From contig CAWCYG010000004.1 of NCBI GenBank assembly GCA_963799815.1, positions 558,001 to 622,000 on the forward strand: DNA of 64,000 nt, read 5' to 3'. Every line of letters begins with the position of its first letter. Positions within the stretch are counted from its first letter, which is position 1. The DNA is from JBDTSW01 sp963799815. Lineage in GTDB: Bacteria; Actinomycetota; Thermoleophilia; Solirubrobacterales; 70-9. Made by a program: the position numbers and the translations under genes. The notes under the pieces were generated by a model. That model was not told the origin of the DNA. It was given only the letters and a program-made list of their open reading frames with translations, and searched no databases. Positions 53,627 to 62,187 of the stretch are shown in pieces.

Positions 53627-53857
53627 ATGATCAAGCCACGCGTCGACAAGCTCTTAAACCAGACCGACTCGCATTACGCCGCGGTCCTGGTTGCCGCCAA
53701 ACGGGCACGGCAGCTCAACAGCTACTACCGGGCGCTCGGCGAGGGCTCCTACGAGGAGTACACGCCGCCGATGGTCGAGACCGGCACCGGCAACTACCTC
53801 ACGATTGCCCTCGAAGAGCTGGCGCAGTCCAAGATCAAGTACGAGTATCGCGCCTAA
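53627..53857 (+). CDS. rpoZ: RNA polymerase omega subunit
   Basis: The 76-residue protein has the omega pattern: a start strand, LLNQTDSHYAAVLVAAKRARQLNSYY (in parts: SHYAAVLVAAKRARQ), and a C-terminal TIALEELAQSKIKYEY. Omega helps fold and assemble RNA polymerase and can bind ppGpp. It lies between gmk and coaBC as in other actinobacteria. Confidence 0.95.
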   Translation: MIKPRVDKLLNQTDSHYAAVLVAAKRARQLNSYYRALGEGSYEEYTPPMVETGTGNYLTIALEELAQSKIKYEYRA

Positions 53858-53880
53858 CCGAGGCGTGTAGGGAGACTGCG

Positions 53881-55140
53881 ATGGCCCGCATCCTGCTCGG
53901 AGTGAGTGGCGGGATCGCCGCATACAAGGCACTCGAGCTCGCTCGCCTTGCCACCAAGGCCGGTCACGGGGTGCGGGTTGTGATGACCCCAACCGCCACC
54001 CGTTTCGTCGGGGCCGCCTCCTTCGAGGGAATCGTGGGCGCTCCGGTGCTCACGTCGGAGTTCGAGCCCGACCCCATGCGCGGCGCATACCCTGGCGACT
54101 CCGACGCCGCGCCGTCCCACGACCCGATTGGACACCTGGAGCTTGCCGCGAACGCCGACGCCTACCTGGTCGCACCCGCCTCGGCCAACACGATCGCAAA
54201 GCTCGCGGCCGGCGTCGCGGACTCGATGCTCACGACCTCGTTTCTGGCCTGCACCGCGCCCCGCGCCATCGCCCCCGCGATGAACGACCGAATGTACGCG
54301 GACGCCGCCACCCAGGCGAACATCGCCACCCTGCGCCAGCGTGGCGTGCATGTGATCGAGCCCGAGACGGGCGCGCTCGCCTCCAGGGGCGAGTGGGGGA
54401 CGGGCCGGCTTCCGGACCCCGCCGGCCTCTTGGCTGCCATCGAGTCGCTGCTGCCGGCGCAGTCGGGCCCATGGGATGGCCTTCGCGTGCTCGTCACCGC
54501 CGGCGGTACGCGCGAGCCGATCGACCCGGTCCGCTTCATCGGCAACCGCTCCTCTGGCCGCATGGGCCTCGCGCTTGCCGACCGCGCCCGCGCCCGTGGC
54601 GCCGACGTGACACTGATCGCCGCAAACGTCTCGCTCCCGGCCCCCCCAGGGATCCGGCGCATCGACGTCGAGAACACGGCCGAGCTGGGGACGGCCACAC
54701 GAGCGGAGTTCCGCTCCGCGCACGTCCTGCTGATGGCGGCGGCGGTGGCCGACTTCACGCCGCAGGGCACCAGTGAGGGCAAGCTCGCCCGTTCTGGCAG
54801 CGGCGGCCTCGAGCTCCGCCTCACCGAGACCGAGGACATCCTCGCCGGGCTCTCGGCGGTGCGCACGGAGGAGCAGACCATGGTCGGATTCGCGGCCGAG
54901 CACGGGGTGGAAGCGATCTCGAGAGCCCGAGAGAAGCTGGCGCAGAAGGGGCTTGATGCGATCGTGTTCAACGACGTGTCCCGCCCGGAGATCGGCTTCG
55001 ACTCGGAGCGCAACGAGGTAACGATCGTCGAGGCCGGCTCCGAGCATTCGATTCCGATTGCATCGAAGGCCGAGGTGGCCGACGCCGTCCTCGACCGCGT
55101 AGCCGCGATGCGCAGCGGCCTACACTCGAAGCGTGGCTGA
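53881..55140 (+). CDS. coaBC: bifunctional phosphopantothenoylcysteine decarboxylase/synthase CoaBC
   Basis: The 419-residue protein carries out two steps of coenzyme A synthesis. The N-terminal flavin half has GVSGGIAAYKALEL, VAPASANTIAKLA and APAMNDRMY. The C-terminal synthase half has VLVTAGGTREPIDPVRFIGNRSSG (in parts) and MAAAVADFTP. The loop that holds the catalytic cysteine in E. coli Dfp (LACGDxGxGR) reads LASRGEWGTGR here, with Ser instead of Cys. The 3' end overlaps the TPR gene by 8 bases. Confidence 0.95.
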   Translation: MARILLGVSGGIAAYKALELARLATKAGHGVRVVMTPTATRFVGAASFEGIVGAPVLTSEFEPDPMRGAYPGDSDAAPSHDPIGHLELAANADAYLVAPASANTIAKLAAGVADSMLTTSFLACTAPRAIAPAMNDRMYADAATQANIATLRQRGVHVIEPETGALASRGEWGTGRLPDPAGLLAAIESLLPAQSGPWDGLRVLVTAGGTREPIDPVRFIGNRSSGRMGLALADRARARGADVTLIAANVSLPAPPGIRRIDVENTAELGTATRAEFRSAHVLLMAAAVADFTPQGTSEGKLARSGSGGLELRLTETEDILAGLSAVRTEEQTMVGFAAEHGVEAISRAREKLAQKGLDAIVFNDVSRPEIGFDSERNEVTIVEAGSEHSIPIASKAEVADAVLDRVAAMRSGLHSKRG

Positions 55141-55507
55141 GGCCAACCAAGACGAGCTCTACACGCTCTACCGCCGGGGAGTGGAGCTGCTCGAGGACGG
55201 AAGCTTCAAGGCAGCGACGGTGCCGCTGGCGGAGGCTGCCCGTCGGGCGCCGGAGAAGAGCTCGGTTCGCGAGGCGCTGGGGCGCGCGTACTTTCGCTCG
55301 CGCCAGTACGGCGAGGCCGCGACCGAGTTCGAGGCCGTGGTGGAGACTCACCCGGTCGACGACTACGCGCACTTCTGCTTGGGCCGAGCGCTCACGAAAT
55401 GCGGGGAACGCGATCGAGCCCGCCACCATCTGGCACTGGCGTCGAACCTGCGGCCGGAGCGCGCCGATTACCGGCTCTACCGCGACCGCCTGCGAGCGGC
55501 GTCCTGA
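55133..55507 (+). CDS. small TPR-repeat protein
   Basis: The 124-residue all-helical protein has about three tetratricopeptide repeats: LYTLYRRGVELLEDGSFKAA, SSVREALGRAYFRSRQYGEA, and DYAHFCLGRALTKCGERDRA. Such proteins are adaptors. GTG 55133 overlaps coaBC and follows TACACT (55121-55126) by 6 bases. Its partner is unknown. Confidence 0.85.
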   Translation: MAEANQDELYTLYRRGVELLEDGSFKAATVPLAEAARRAPEKSSVREALGRAYFRSRQYGEAATEFEAVVETHPVDDYAHFCLGRALTKCGERDRARHHLALASNLRPERADYRLYRDRLRAAS

Positions 55508-55519
55508 CGTTTCCGGTCG

Positions 55520-55936
55520 TTGCGGGCGCTGGTGCAGCGGGTGAGCCAGGCCGCCGTGACGGTGGAGGGCGAGCGCGTCTCCGCGATCGGCCCCGGGATG
55601 CTGGTGCTGCTCGGCGTATCCCGAGACGACACTGCTGAGGTCGCGGATCGGCTCGCCGAGAAGGTCCGCAAGCTGCGCATCTTCGACGACCAGGCAGGCC
55701 GGCTCAACGAGCCCCTGGGCGACCGAGAGGTTCTCTGCGTGAGCCAGTTCACCCTCTACGGCGACGCGCGCAAGGGGAATCGCCCCAGCTACATAGAGGC
55801 CGCGTCGCCGGAGTTCGCAGAGCCGCTTTACGAGCGCTTCTGCGAGCGGCTGAACGCGAAGCGGGGCGTTTTCGGCGCCTGCATGGGCGTCGCGCTCGTC
55901 AACGATGGGCCGGTCACCCTGCTGCTCGAATCCTGA
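55520..55936 (+). CDS. dtd: D-aminoacyl-tRNA deacylase
   Basis: The 138-residue enzyme removes D-amino acids (and glycine) from mischarged tRNAs. The invariant SQFTLYGD and the NDGPVTLLLES C-terminus with the cross-subunit Gly-Pro motif are present. TTG 55520 gives the standard MRALVQRVSQA start. It lies 12 bases after the TPR gene. Confidence 0.95.
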   Translation: MRALVQRVSQAAVTVEGERVSAIGPGMLVLLGVSRDDTAEVADRLAEKVRKLRIFDDQAGRLNEPLGDREVLCVSQFTLYGDARKGNRPSYIEAASPEFAEPLYERFCERLNAKRGVFGACMGVALVNDGPVTLLLES

Positions 55937-55980
55937 GTCTCACAGGCGCTCTTCGGAGCGGTCGAAGCCAGGTCCCGCGG

Positions 55981-55986
55981 CTATAC
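55981..55986 (+). promoter_or_regulatory. -10 box TATACT upstream of rimP-nusA-infB
   Basis: TATACT lies 45 bases after dtd and about 36 bases before a strong terminator, placing a leader of about 105 bases before rimP. No convincing -35 was seen. Confidence 0.55.
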
Positions 55987-56021
55987 TCGAATTCGTCTTC
56001 ACGTACCCGAACCCTTGGACG

Positions 56022-56047
56022 AGGTGGGCCCGGGCCCGCCTTTTTTT
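56022..56047 (+). terminator. intrinsic terminator in the rimP leader
   Basis: GGTGGGC, loop CCGG, GCCCGCC, followed by eight T residues (56040-56047). It lies between the TATACT promoter and rimP, so it would stop most transcripts before the operon unless read-through is allowed. It is best read as an attenuator rather than the end of dtd. Confidence 0.85.
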
Positions 56048-56097
56048 GGGCTCGTGTGCGGGGAGGAAAGCCGAAAATCGCACAGAGGACGAGTCAG

Positions 56098-56541
56098 TTG
56101 AACGAAGCCGCCGAGCTAGAGGAGACGATCGAGCACCGGCTGGCCGAGGCCGATCCGCAGATCGAGGTGATCGCGGTCGAGCAGCCGGCAGCGCAGGCGC
56201 TCAGGGTCTACGTCGACCACCCCGAAGGGGCGGACCTCGCGCTCTGCGAGCGCGTCAGCGATGAGCTCCGAGACCTGACCGAGCGCTGGTCGCTCGAGGT
56301 CTCCTCACCCGGCTCGGATCGCCCGCTCACGAAGCCCGAGCATTTCCGCCGGTTCGTCGGCCGCCGCGTGCGAGTGCGCACGGAGCGCGACATCGACGGT
56401 CAGCGTAACTTCACCGGCACGCTCACGGCCGCGGACGATGCGACCGTCTCGCTCGAGGAGGGCTCCGCCGAGGTGACCATCCCCCTGGAGGGCATCCGCC
56501 GCTCGAACCTCGTGCCCGAACTTCCGGGAGGCACCGCATGA
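56098..56541 (+). CDS. rimP: ribosome maturation factor RimP
   Basis: The 147-residue protein matures the 30S subunit. It has the alpha/beta N-terminal domain (ALCERVSDELRDL; WSLEVSSPGSDRPL), and the Sm-like C-terminal domain (RVRVRTERDIDG...FTGTL). TTG 56098 has AGAGGACGAG upstream and is preferred to the open extension at 56056. It overlaps nusA by 4 bases. Confidence 0.93.
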   Translation: MNEAAELEETIEHRLAEADPQIEVIAVEQPAAQALRVYVDHPEGADLALCERVSDELRDLTERWSLEVSSPGSDRPLTKPEHFRRFVGRRVRVRTERDIDGQRNFTGTLTAADDATVSLEEGSAEVTIPLEGIRRSNLVPELPGGTA

Positions 56542-58160
56542 GCCGCGAGATCGTCGAGGCCATCAGAGGCCTCGAACAGGAGAAGGGGATCGACTCCGAG
56601 ACGCTGATGGCGGCGCTCGAGGACGCCCTGCTCTCCGCGTACAAGAAGACTCATGGCGCCGCCAAATACGCGCGCGTCGACCTCGACCGCGAGACCGCGG
56701 ACTTCCGCGTCTTCGAGTTGATCCTGCCCGCCGAGCTCGAGGAGAAGCTCCTCGATCAGGCGGCCGAGGAGGCCGAGCAGGAGATCGATCCGGAGACCGG
56801 CGAGCTGCGCGAGCCCGAGGACCCCGAGCTCGACCCCGAGATGCTGGCCCCGTACGAGGACCAGATCCAAACTCGGGACGTGACGCCCGACGACTTCGGG
56901 CGGATCGCCGCCCAGACCGCCAAGCAGGTGGTGCTCCAGCGCATCCGCGAAGCCGAGCGGCAGATGATGTTCGACGAGTACCAGGACCGCGTGGGCGAGC
57001 TCATCACCGGGATCATTCAGCAGTCCGACAACCGCTACACGCTGGTCCAGCTTCGCGAGCGCGTCGAGGCGCTGCTGCCCCGGTCCGAGCAGGTGTGGAA
57101 CGAGCGCTACGACCACGGGATGCGCATCAAGGCCGTGATCACGGACGTGTCAGCCGAAGGCAAGGGCCCAAGCGTCGTCGTCTCCCGGCGCAACCCGGAG
57201 CTGATCAAGTCCCTGTTCGAGCTCGAGGTGCCGGAGATCGCCGACGGCCTCGTCGAGATCGTCGGCGTTGCCCGTGAGCCCGGCTACCGCTCGAAGATCG
57301 CTGTCATCTCCCACGCCGACGGCGTCGACCCGGTTGGAGCCTGCGTCGGACCGCGCGGCTCGCGAGTGCGCATGGTCGTCTCGGAGTTGCGGGGCGAGAA
57401 GATCGACATCATCCCGCACAACGACGAGCCCGCCCGGTTCGTCGCGAAGGCCCTTTCGCCGGCCCGGGTGCGCGAGGTGCTCGTCGACGACGAAGACAAG
57501 CAGGCCACCGTGGTGGTGCCCGACGACCAGCTCTCGCTGGCGATCGGCCGTGAGGGGCAGAACGCGAGGCTCGCGGCCAAGCTCACAGGCTGGCGCGTCG
57601 ACATCAAGTCCGAGACCGAGTTCTCCCAGCAGGAGGAGGAGATCGAGATTGAGGGCGCCGACGAGGTCGACGGTCGCTGCGCCGCCGTGCTCTCCGCCGG
57701 TCGCCGCTGCCCCAACGCATCCCTTTCCGGCTCGCGCTACTGCGGTCTTCCTGCCCATCAGGCGCTGACCCGGTTCCCCACCAACGAGGTGACGGTCGTC
57801 TCGGCCCTCGCCGACGAAGAGGTCGAGCTCCTCGCCAATCCCGACTCGGATGACGCCGAGGTCGCGCCCCTCGTGGAGCGCGCCCAAGCCGCGCTCGAGC
57901 AGGCGCCCGGCGCGGACGAGGATGAAGCGGAGGAGGCCGGCGACACGGTCGCGGGTGAGGTCGAGGCCGCTGAGGAGACCGAGGCACCCGGCGCCGACGG
58001 CGTCGTCGCTGCGGCGGACGAGCCCGGCGAGGACTTCGCTGAGGGCGAGGAGGTCGCCGCCGAGGTTGCGGCGGAGGATGAGGCGGGCGAGCATGGCGGC
58101 AACGGCGGCGAGCCCGAGGCTGCCTCCGACGAGGCCACCGAGGAGACGCCGGCCGCATAG
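56538..58160 (+). CDS. nusA: transcription factor NusA with added zinc-finger-like motif and acidic tail
   Basis: The 540-residue protein has the N-terminal RNA-polymerase-binding domain, an S1 domain (about 190-260), and two KH domains (GACVGPRGSRVRMVVSEL; LAIGREGQNARLAAKLTGW). It controls pausing, termination and antitermination. Beyond residue 380 it adds a Cys381-x9-Cys391-x10-Cys402-x4-His407 motif, then a long Glu/Ala-rich acidic tail. The ylxR gene usually found between nusA and infB is absent; infB starts 3 bases later. Confidence 0.95.
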   Translation: MSREIVEAIRGLEQEKGIDSETLMAALEDALLSAYKKTHGAAKYARVDLDRETADFRVFELILPAELEEKLLDQAAEEAEQEIDPETGELREPEDPELDPEMLAPYEDQIQTRDVTPDDFGRIAAQTAKQVVLQRIREAERQMMFDEYQDRVGELITGIIQQSDNRYTLVQLRERVEALLPRSEQVWNERYDHGMRIKAVITDVSAEGKGPSVVVSRRNPELIKSLFELEVPEIADGLVEIVGVAREPGYRSKIAVISHADGVDPVGACVGPRGSRVRMVVSELRGEKIDIIPHNDEPARFVAKALSPARVREVLVDDEDKQATVVVPDDQLSLAIGREGQNARLAAKLTGWRVDIKSETEFSQQEEEIEIEGADEVDGRCAAVLSAGRRCPNASLSGSRYCGLPAHQALTRFPTNEVTVVSALADEEVELLANPDSDDAEVAPLVERAQAALEQAPGADEDEAEEAGDTVAGEVEAAEETEAPGADGVVAAADEPGEDFAEGEEVAAEVAAEDEAGEHGGNGGEPEAASDEATEETPAA

Positions 58161-58162
58161 GG

Positions 58163-60430
58163 ATGGCGAAGAAGCGGGTTCACGAGATCGCGAAGGCGCA
58201 AGGCCTCACCTCGAAGGAGGTGATCGCCGCGCTCAATGCTGCCGGCATCGAGGTGAAGGCGGCGGCGTCGAGCGTCGAGGAGCAGGTCGCCCTGGATGCG
58301 CTCGGCAACGGTAATGCCGCGGCGCCCGCTGCCGAGAAGCCGAAGCCCGCCGCGAAGACCGCATCGAAGACAAAGGCGGCTCCCAAGGCGGGTGGGACGG
58401 CCGCAGAACCTACGCCCAAGCCAGCCGCGTCCGCGGAAGCGCCGGCAACGCCCAAGGCCAAGGCGCCCAAGCCCGCGGCGTCTGACGCCGGCTCGAAGAG
58501 CCCCTCGGGCGGCAGGCGCATGCGGCGGGTCGTGATCGACTCGCAGGCCTCGCGCCGTGAGCGCATGCCGGCCCCGCCGCCGCATCGCCCGCCGCGGCGT
58601 CGTGGCGGCCGCCGCCGCCGTCCGCTGCTCGAGGAGCCGCCCAAGGGCCCGGTCGAGCAGGTCGAGGCTCCCACGATCCGGATCCCCTCCGGGGCCACGG
58701 TTCGTGAGGTCGCCGAGATCCTGGGGCTGAACTCCGCGGACGTGATCAAGAAGCTCATGCAGCTCGGTGAGATGGCGACGCTCACCCAGACGCTCACCGA
58801 CGCGACGATCAGCGTGCTCGCGGACGAGTTCGACCAGAAGGTCGAGGTGGTGAGCGCAGCGGAAGAGGAGGCGCCCGAGCCGGAATACGACGACGACGAG
58901 TCGATCCTCGCCGCTCGCCCGCCCGTCGTGACGATCATGGGCCACGTCGACCACGGCAAGACTTCCCTGCTCGATGCCATCCGCGAGACCGAAGTGGTCG
59001 CGGGGGAGGCCGGAGGCATCACCCAGCACATCGGCGCCTACCAGGTCCATCAGGACGGCAAGACGATCTCGTTCATCGACACGCCCGGCCACGCGGCCTT
59101 CACGGCGATGCGCGCTCGTGGCGCCGACGTCACTGACATCGCCGTGATCGTGGTGGCCGCCGACGACGGCGTCATGCCGCAGACGGTCGAGGCGATCGAT
59201 CACGCGAACGCGGCCGAGGTGCCGATGATCGTGGCCGTCAACAAGATCGACCTGCCCGCAGCGAACATCGACAAGGTGAAGGGCGAGCTCGCCCAGCAGG
59301 GGCTCAACCCGGAGGACTGGGGTGGCGACACGATCTTCGCCAACGTCTCGGCCAAGACCAAGGAGGGCCTCGACGACCTGCTCGAGAGCATCTTGCTCGT
59401 CGCCGAGGTGGAGGAGCTCAAGGCGAACCCCGAGGCCCCTGCCTCGGGCAGCGTGATCGAGTCTCACCTCGACCCTGGGCGCGGCCCCGTCTCCACCGTG
59501 CTGATCCAGCGGGGCTCGCTCTCGGTGGGCGACGCGATCTTCGCCGGCCCCGTCTGGGGCAAGGTCCGGGCAATGCAGGATCACACCGGAGCAGCCCTCG
59601 ACGTCGCCCGTCCGGGCGACCCCGTGGTGGTGCTCGGCTTCGACGCCGTCTGCGAGGCGGGGGAGCACTTCGAGGTCGTGGAGAACGAGCGCAAGGCCCG
59701 TCAGCTCGCCGGCGAGCGCGAACAGCGCCTGAAGACCGAGCAGCTCGCCCGCCGCCAGACGCGCAGGGTCTCGCTCGAGGACGTGTTCGCCAAGGCCCAG
59801 GGTGGCCAGATCAAGGAACTCAACATCGTGCTGAAGGCCGACGTCTCGGGCTCGCTCGAGGCGCTCGAGGACGAGCTCGCCAAGGTGCCGCAGCAGCAGG
59901 TCGCGGTCAACATCATCCGGGCGGCCCCAGGCGGCATCAACGAGTCCGACGTGATGCTCGCCGCCGCCTCAAACGCCGTCATCATCGGGTTCAACGTGCG
60001 TCCCCTCGTGGACGCCCGCCGCGCCGCGGAGTCCGAGGGGGTCGAGATCAGGACCTACTCGGTCATCTACAAGGTCACCGAGGAGCTCCGCCTGGCGATG
60101 GAGGGCATGCTCGACCCCGAGGAGGTCGAAGACTCGCTCGGCCAGGCCGAGATCAAGGAGCTCTTCAAGGCGTCGCGGATCGGCACGATCGCCGGCTGCA
60201 TGGTCGTCGACGGCAAGATCACCCGCACGGCCGAGGCCCGCCTCGTCCGTGAGGGCACCGTGATCTGGACCGGGCGCATCGGCTCCCTGCGACGCTTCAA
60301 GGAGAACGTCCAGGAGGTCGAGGAGGGGCTCGAGTGCGGCATCGTGCTCGAGGGTTACCAGGACGTGAAGGTGGACGACGTGATCGAGGCCTTCGAGAGC
60401 CGCCAGGTTGAGCAGACGCTCGAGTCTTAG
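58163..60430 (+). CDS. infB: translation initiation factor IF-2
   Basis: The 755-residue GTPase brings initiator tRNA to the ribosome. An N-terminal IF2_N helix domain (VHEIAKAQGLTSKEVIAAL) is followed by an Ala/Pro/Lys linker, a second IF2_N, then the G domain with GHVDHGKTSL, DTPGHAAF, NKID and SAKT. Domains II-IV follow to residue 755. The ATG starts just after nusA with GGGATG spacing. Confidence 0.97.
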   Translation: MAKKRVHEIAKAQGLTSKEVIAALNAAGIEVKAAASSVEEQVALDALGNGNAAAPAAEKPKPAAKTASKTKAAPKAGGTAAEPTPKPAASAEAPATPKAKAPKPAASDAGSKSPSGGRRMRRVVIDSQASRRERMPAPPPHRPPRRRGGRRRRPLLEEPPKGPVEQVEAPTIRIPSGATVREVAEILGLNSADVIKKLMQLGEMATLTQTLTDATISVLADEFDQKVEVVSAAEEEAPEPEYDDDESILAARPPVVTIMGHVDHGKTSLLDAIRETEVVAGEAGGITQHIGAYQVHQDGKTISFIDTPGHAAFTAMRARGADVTDIAVIVVAADDGVMPQTVEAIDHANAAEVPMIVAVNKIDLPAANIDKVKGELAQQGLNPEDWGGDTIFANVSAKTKEGLDDLLESILLVAEVEELKANPEAPASGSVIESHLDPGRGPVSTVLIQRGSLSVGDAIFAGPVWGKVRAMQDHTGAALDVARPGDPVVVLGFDAVCEAGEHFEVVENERKARQLAGEREQRLKTEQLARRQTRRVSLEDVFAKAQGGQIKELNIVLKADVSGSLEALEDELAKVPQQQVAVNIIRAAPGGINESDVMLAAASNAVIIGFNVRPLVDARRAAESEGVEIRTYSVIYKVTEELRLAMEGMLDPEEVEDSLGQAEIKELFKASRIGTIAGCMVVDGKITRTAEARLVREGTVIWTGRIGSLRRFKENVQEVEEGLECGIVLEGYQDVKVDDVIEAFESRQVEQTLES

Positions 60431-60503
60431 GGCCTGAGCGCTCCGCCCACGTCGCTTCCGCGATCTTGCCCGCCAGGGCCGGCGCCTCTTTACGCTCGCC
60501 AGC

Positions 60504-60809
60504 ATGCCTACCCCCTACGTCTGCATCATCTCCGCCCACCTTCACTTCGGCGAGCTCCACGACCTCAAGGGCAAGCGCAAGGAGCTGCACTCGCTGAAGG
60601 CGCACCTGCGCCAGCGATTCGGAGTCTCGGTGGCCGAGACCGAGCACCACGACGCATGGCAGCGCTCCACGCTCCTGTGCGCTTTGGTCGGCGACTCCAG
60701 CGTGAGCGCACGGGCGGACGAGCTCTGCCGCTTCGTCGAATCACGCTGTCCTGGCGGCTGCTCGTTCGAGCGCGAGCTGCTCAGCATGGAGGACGTGAGG
60801 AGCCTGTAG
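60504..60809 (+). CDS. DUF503 (YlxP-like) protein
   Basis: The 101-residue protein has the DUF503 pattern: a first strand (VCIISAHLHF), SLKGKR-like LKGKRKELHSLKAHLRQRFG (in parts), VAETEHHDAWQRSTL, and a C-terminal helix. YlxP proteins sit between infB and rbfA in many bacteria and are linked to ribosome assembly. ATG 60504 follows TACGCT (60491-60496) by 7 bases. Confidence 0.9.
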   Translation: MPTPYVCIISAHLHFGELHDLKGKRKELHSLKAHLRQRFGVSVAETEHHDAWQRSTLLCALVGDSSVSARADELCRFVESRCPGGCSFERELLSMEDVRSL

Positions 60810-60856
60810 TCGCCCCGCAGCCCGCTTTGGGGGCGGCTGTTATGTTGGCGCGCGGG

Positions 60857-61192
60857 ATGACCACAGAGCGCATGAGGCGCGTCAACGAGGTCATGCGCGA
60901 GGTGATCGGGGGGGCGATCGCCAGCGAACTCGACGACCCCAGGATCGGTTTCGTAACCGTGACCGCCGTAGACACCAGCCCAGACCTGCGCTCGGCGCGG
61001 GTATTCGTGAGCGTGCTCGGCGACGAATCCGAGCGAGAGCGCTCGCTGGCAGGTCTCGCCGCTTCGCACGGCTTGCTCCAGGCGCGGATCGCCCGGGAGA
61101 TGCGCATCAAGTACACGCCTACGCTCTCGTTTCACTATGACGACGGCCCCGAGCGCGCCGTGCGCCTGACGCAGCTGCTCGACGACCAATGA
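60857..61192 (+). CDS. rbfA: ribosome-binding factor A
   Basis: The 111-residue KH-fold protein helps mature 16S rRNA in the 30S subunit. It has RMRRVNEVMREVIGGAIASEL (in parts), DPRIGFVTVTAVDTSPDL, and the RMRIKYTPTLSFHYDD tail. ATG 60857 lies 10 bases after TATGTT (60841-60846); the ATG at 60842 is inside that box. It overlaps the next gene by 4 bases. Confidence 0.95.
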   Translation: MTTERMRRVNEVMREVIGGAIASELDDPRIGFVTVTAVDTSPDLRSARVFVSVLGDESERERSLAGLAASHGLLQARIAREMRIKYTPTLSFHYDDGPERAVRLTQLLDDQ

Positions 61193-62187
61193 CCAATGCG
61201 ACCGCAACCGCGACCCGCGACGATCTCGAGGCCGTCGCCCAGGAGCTGCGCTCCACCGAGCGGTTCCTGCTGACCACGCACGAGAACCCGGACGGCGATG
61301 CCCTCGGCTCGCTTCTGGGCCTCCACTCGATCCTGACCCAGCTCGGCAAGGACGCGGTGATGTACCTGGCGGCCAAGGAGTTCCCCCTACCAGTCGAGTA
61401 TCGCTTCCTGCCACTGGCAGAGGTCTTCCACGAGCCTCCAGCCGACATCGTCGATCGCACCCTGATCTTCCTCGACTGCGGCAACATCGACCGCACGCCC
61501 GACGGCTTCCTGCGCGACCGCTCCGCGCGCGTCGTGAACATCGACCACCATCACGACAACACTCGCTTCGGCGCCGTCAACCTCGTGGACGTCGAGGCAT
61601 CGTCCACCGCCGAGATCATCTTCGCCCTCTCGAAGCTCCTCGGCGCGAAGCTGACCCCCGAGATCGCCTCGGCCCTATACGTCGGGCTCGTGACCGACAC
61701 CGGCCGCTTCTCCTATGAGAACACCGACGCGGACACACACCGCCTCGCGGCGGAGCTGATCGAGGCGGGAGTGGACGTCGACGACACGAATCGCCGCCTC
61801 TACGAGCGCATCCCGATCGAGAAGATCCGCCTCGTGGCCCGCGCGCTCGAGCGGATCGAACGTCGCGACGAGGGCCGCCTCGCGGTTACCTACATCTCCG
61901 CCCAGGACTACGCCGAGACAGGCTCGAGCGAGGTGCTGACCGAGGGGATCATCGACCACCTGCGCGCCCTGGAGGGAACCCAGGTCGCGGTCGTCGTGCG
62001 CGACCGCGAGGAGGCGTCGGACGCCGCGCGCAAGGTGAGCCTGCGGGCCAGCGACGGCCGCACCGACGTCTCGGCGATCGCCCGCAAACACGGCGGCGGC
62101 GGTCACCAGCGGGCCGCCGGATTCTCGACCGACCTCTCCTACACCGAGATCGTCGATGACCTCTGCACCGAGCTCTCCGCGAGCTAA
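61189..62187 (+). CDS. nrnA: DHH-family bifunctional oligoribonuclease/PAP phosphatase (NrnA-like)
   Basis: The 332-residue protein has the DHH signature set: THENPDGDALGSLLGLH, FLDCGNIDRTPDG, NIDHHHDNTRFG, and the DHHA1 C-terminal SDGRTDVSAIARKHGGGGHQRAAGF (in parts: GGGGHQRAAG). NrnA degrades short RNA and 3'-phosphoadenosine 5'-phosphate. ATG overlaps rbfA; the 3' end overlaps truB by 32 bases. Confidence 0.92.
   Translation: MTNATATATRDDLEAVAQELRSTERFLLTTHENPDGDALGSLLGLHSILTQLGKDAVMYLAAKEFPLPVEYRFLPLAEVFHEPPADIVDRTLIFLDCGNIDRTPDGFLRDRSARVVNIDHHHDNTRFGAVNLVDVEASSTAEIIFALSKLLGAKLTPEIASALYVGLVTDTGRFSYENTDADTHRLAAELIEAGVDVDDTNRRLYERIPIEKIRLVARALERIERRDEGRLAVTYISAQDYAETGSSEVLTEGIIDHLRALEGTQVAVVVRDREEASDAARKVSLRASDGRTDVSAIARKHGGGGHQRAAGFSTDLSYTEIVDDLCTELSAS

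Noticed and set aside
57758..59668. Minus-strand frame of 636 codons opposite nusA/infB
   Set aside because: Antisense to two certain genes, with low-complexity His/Arg/Asp content and no domain.
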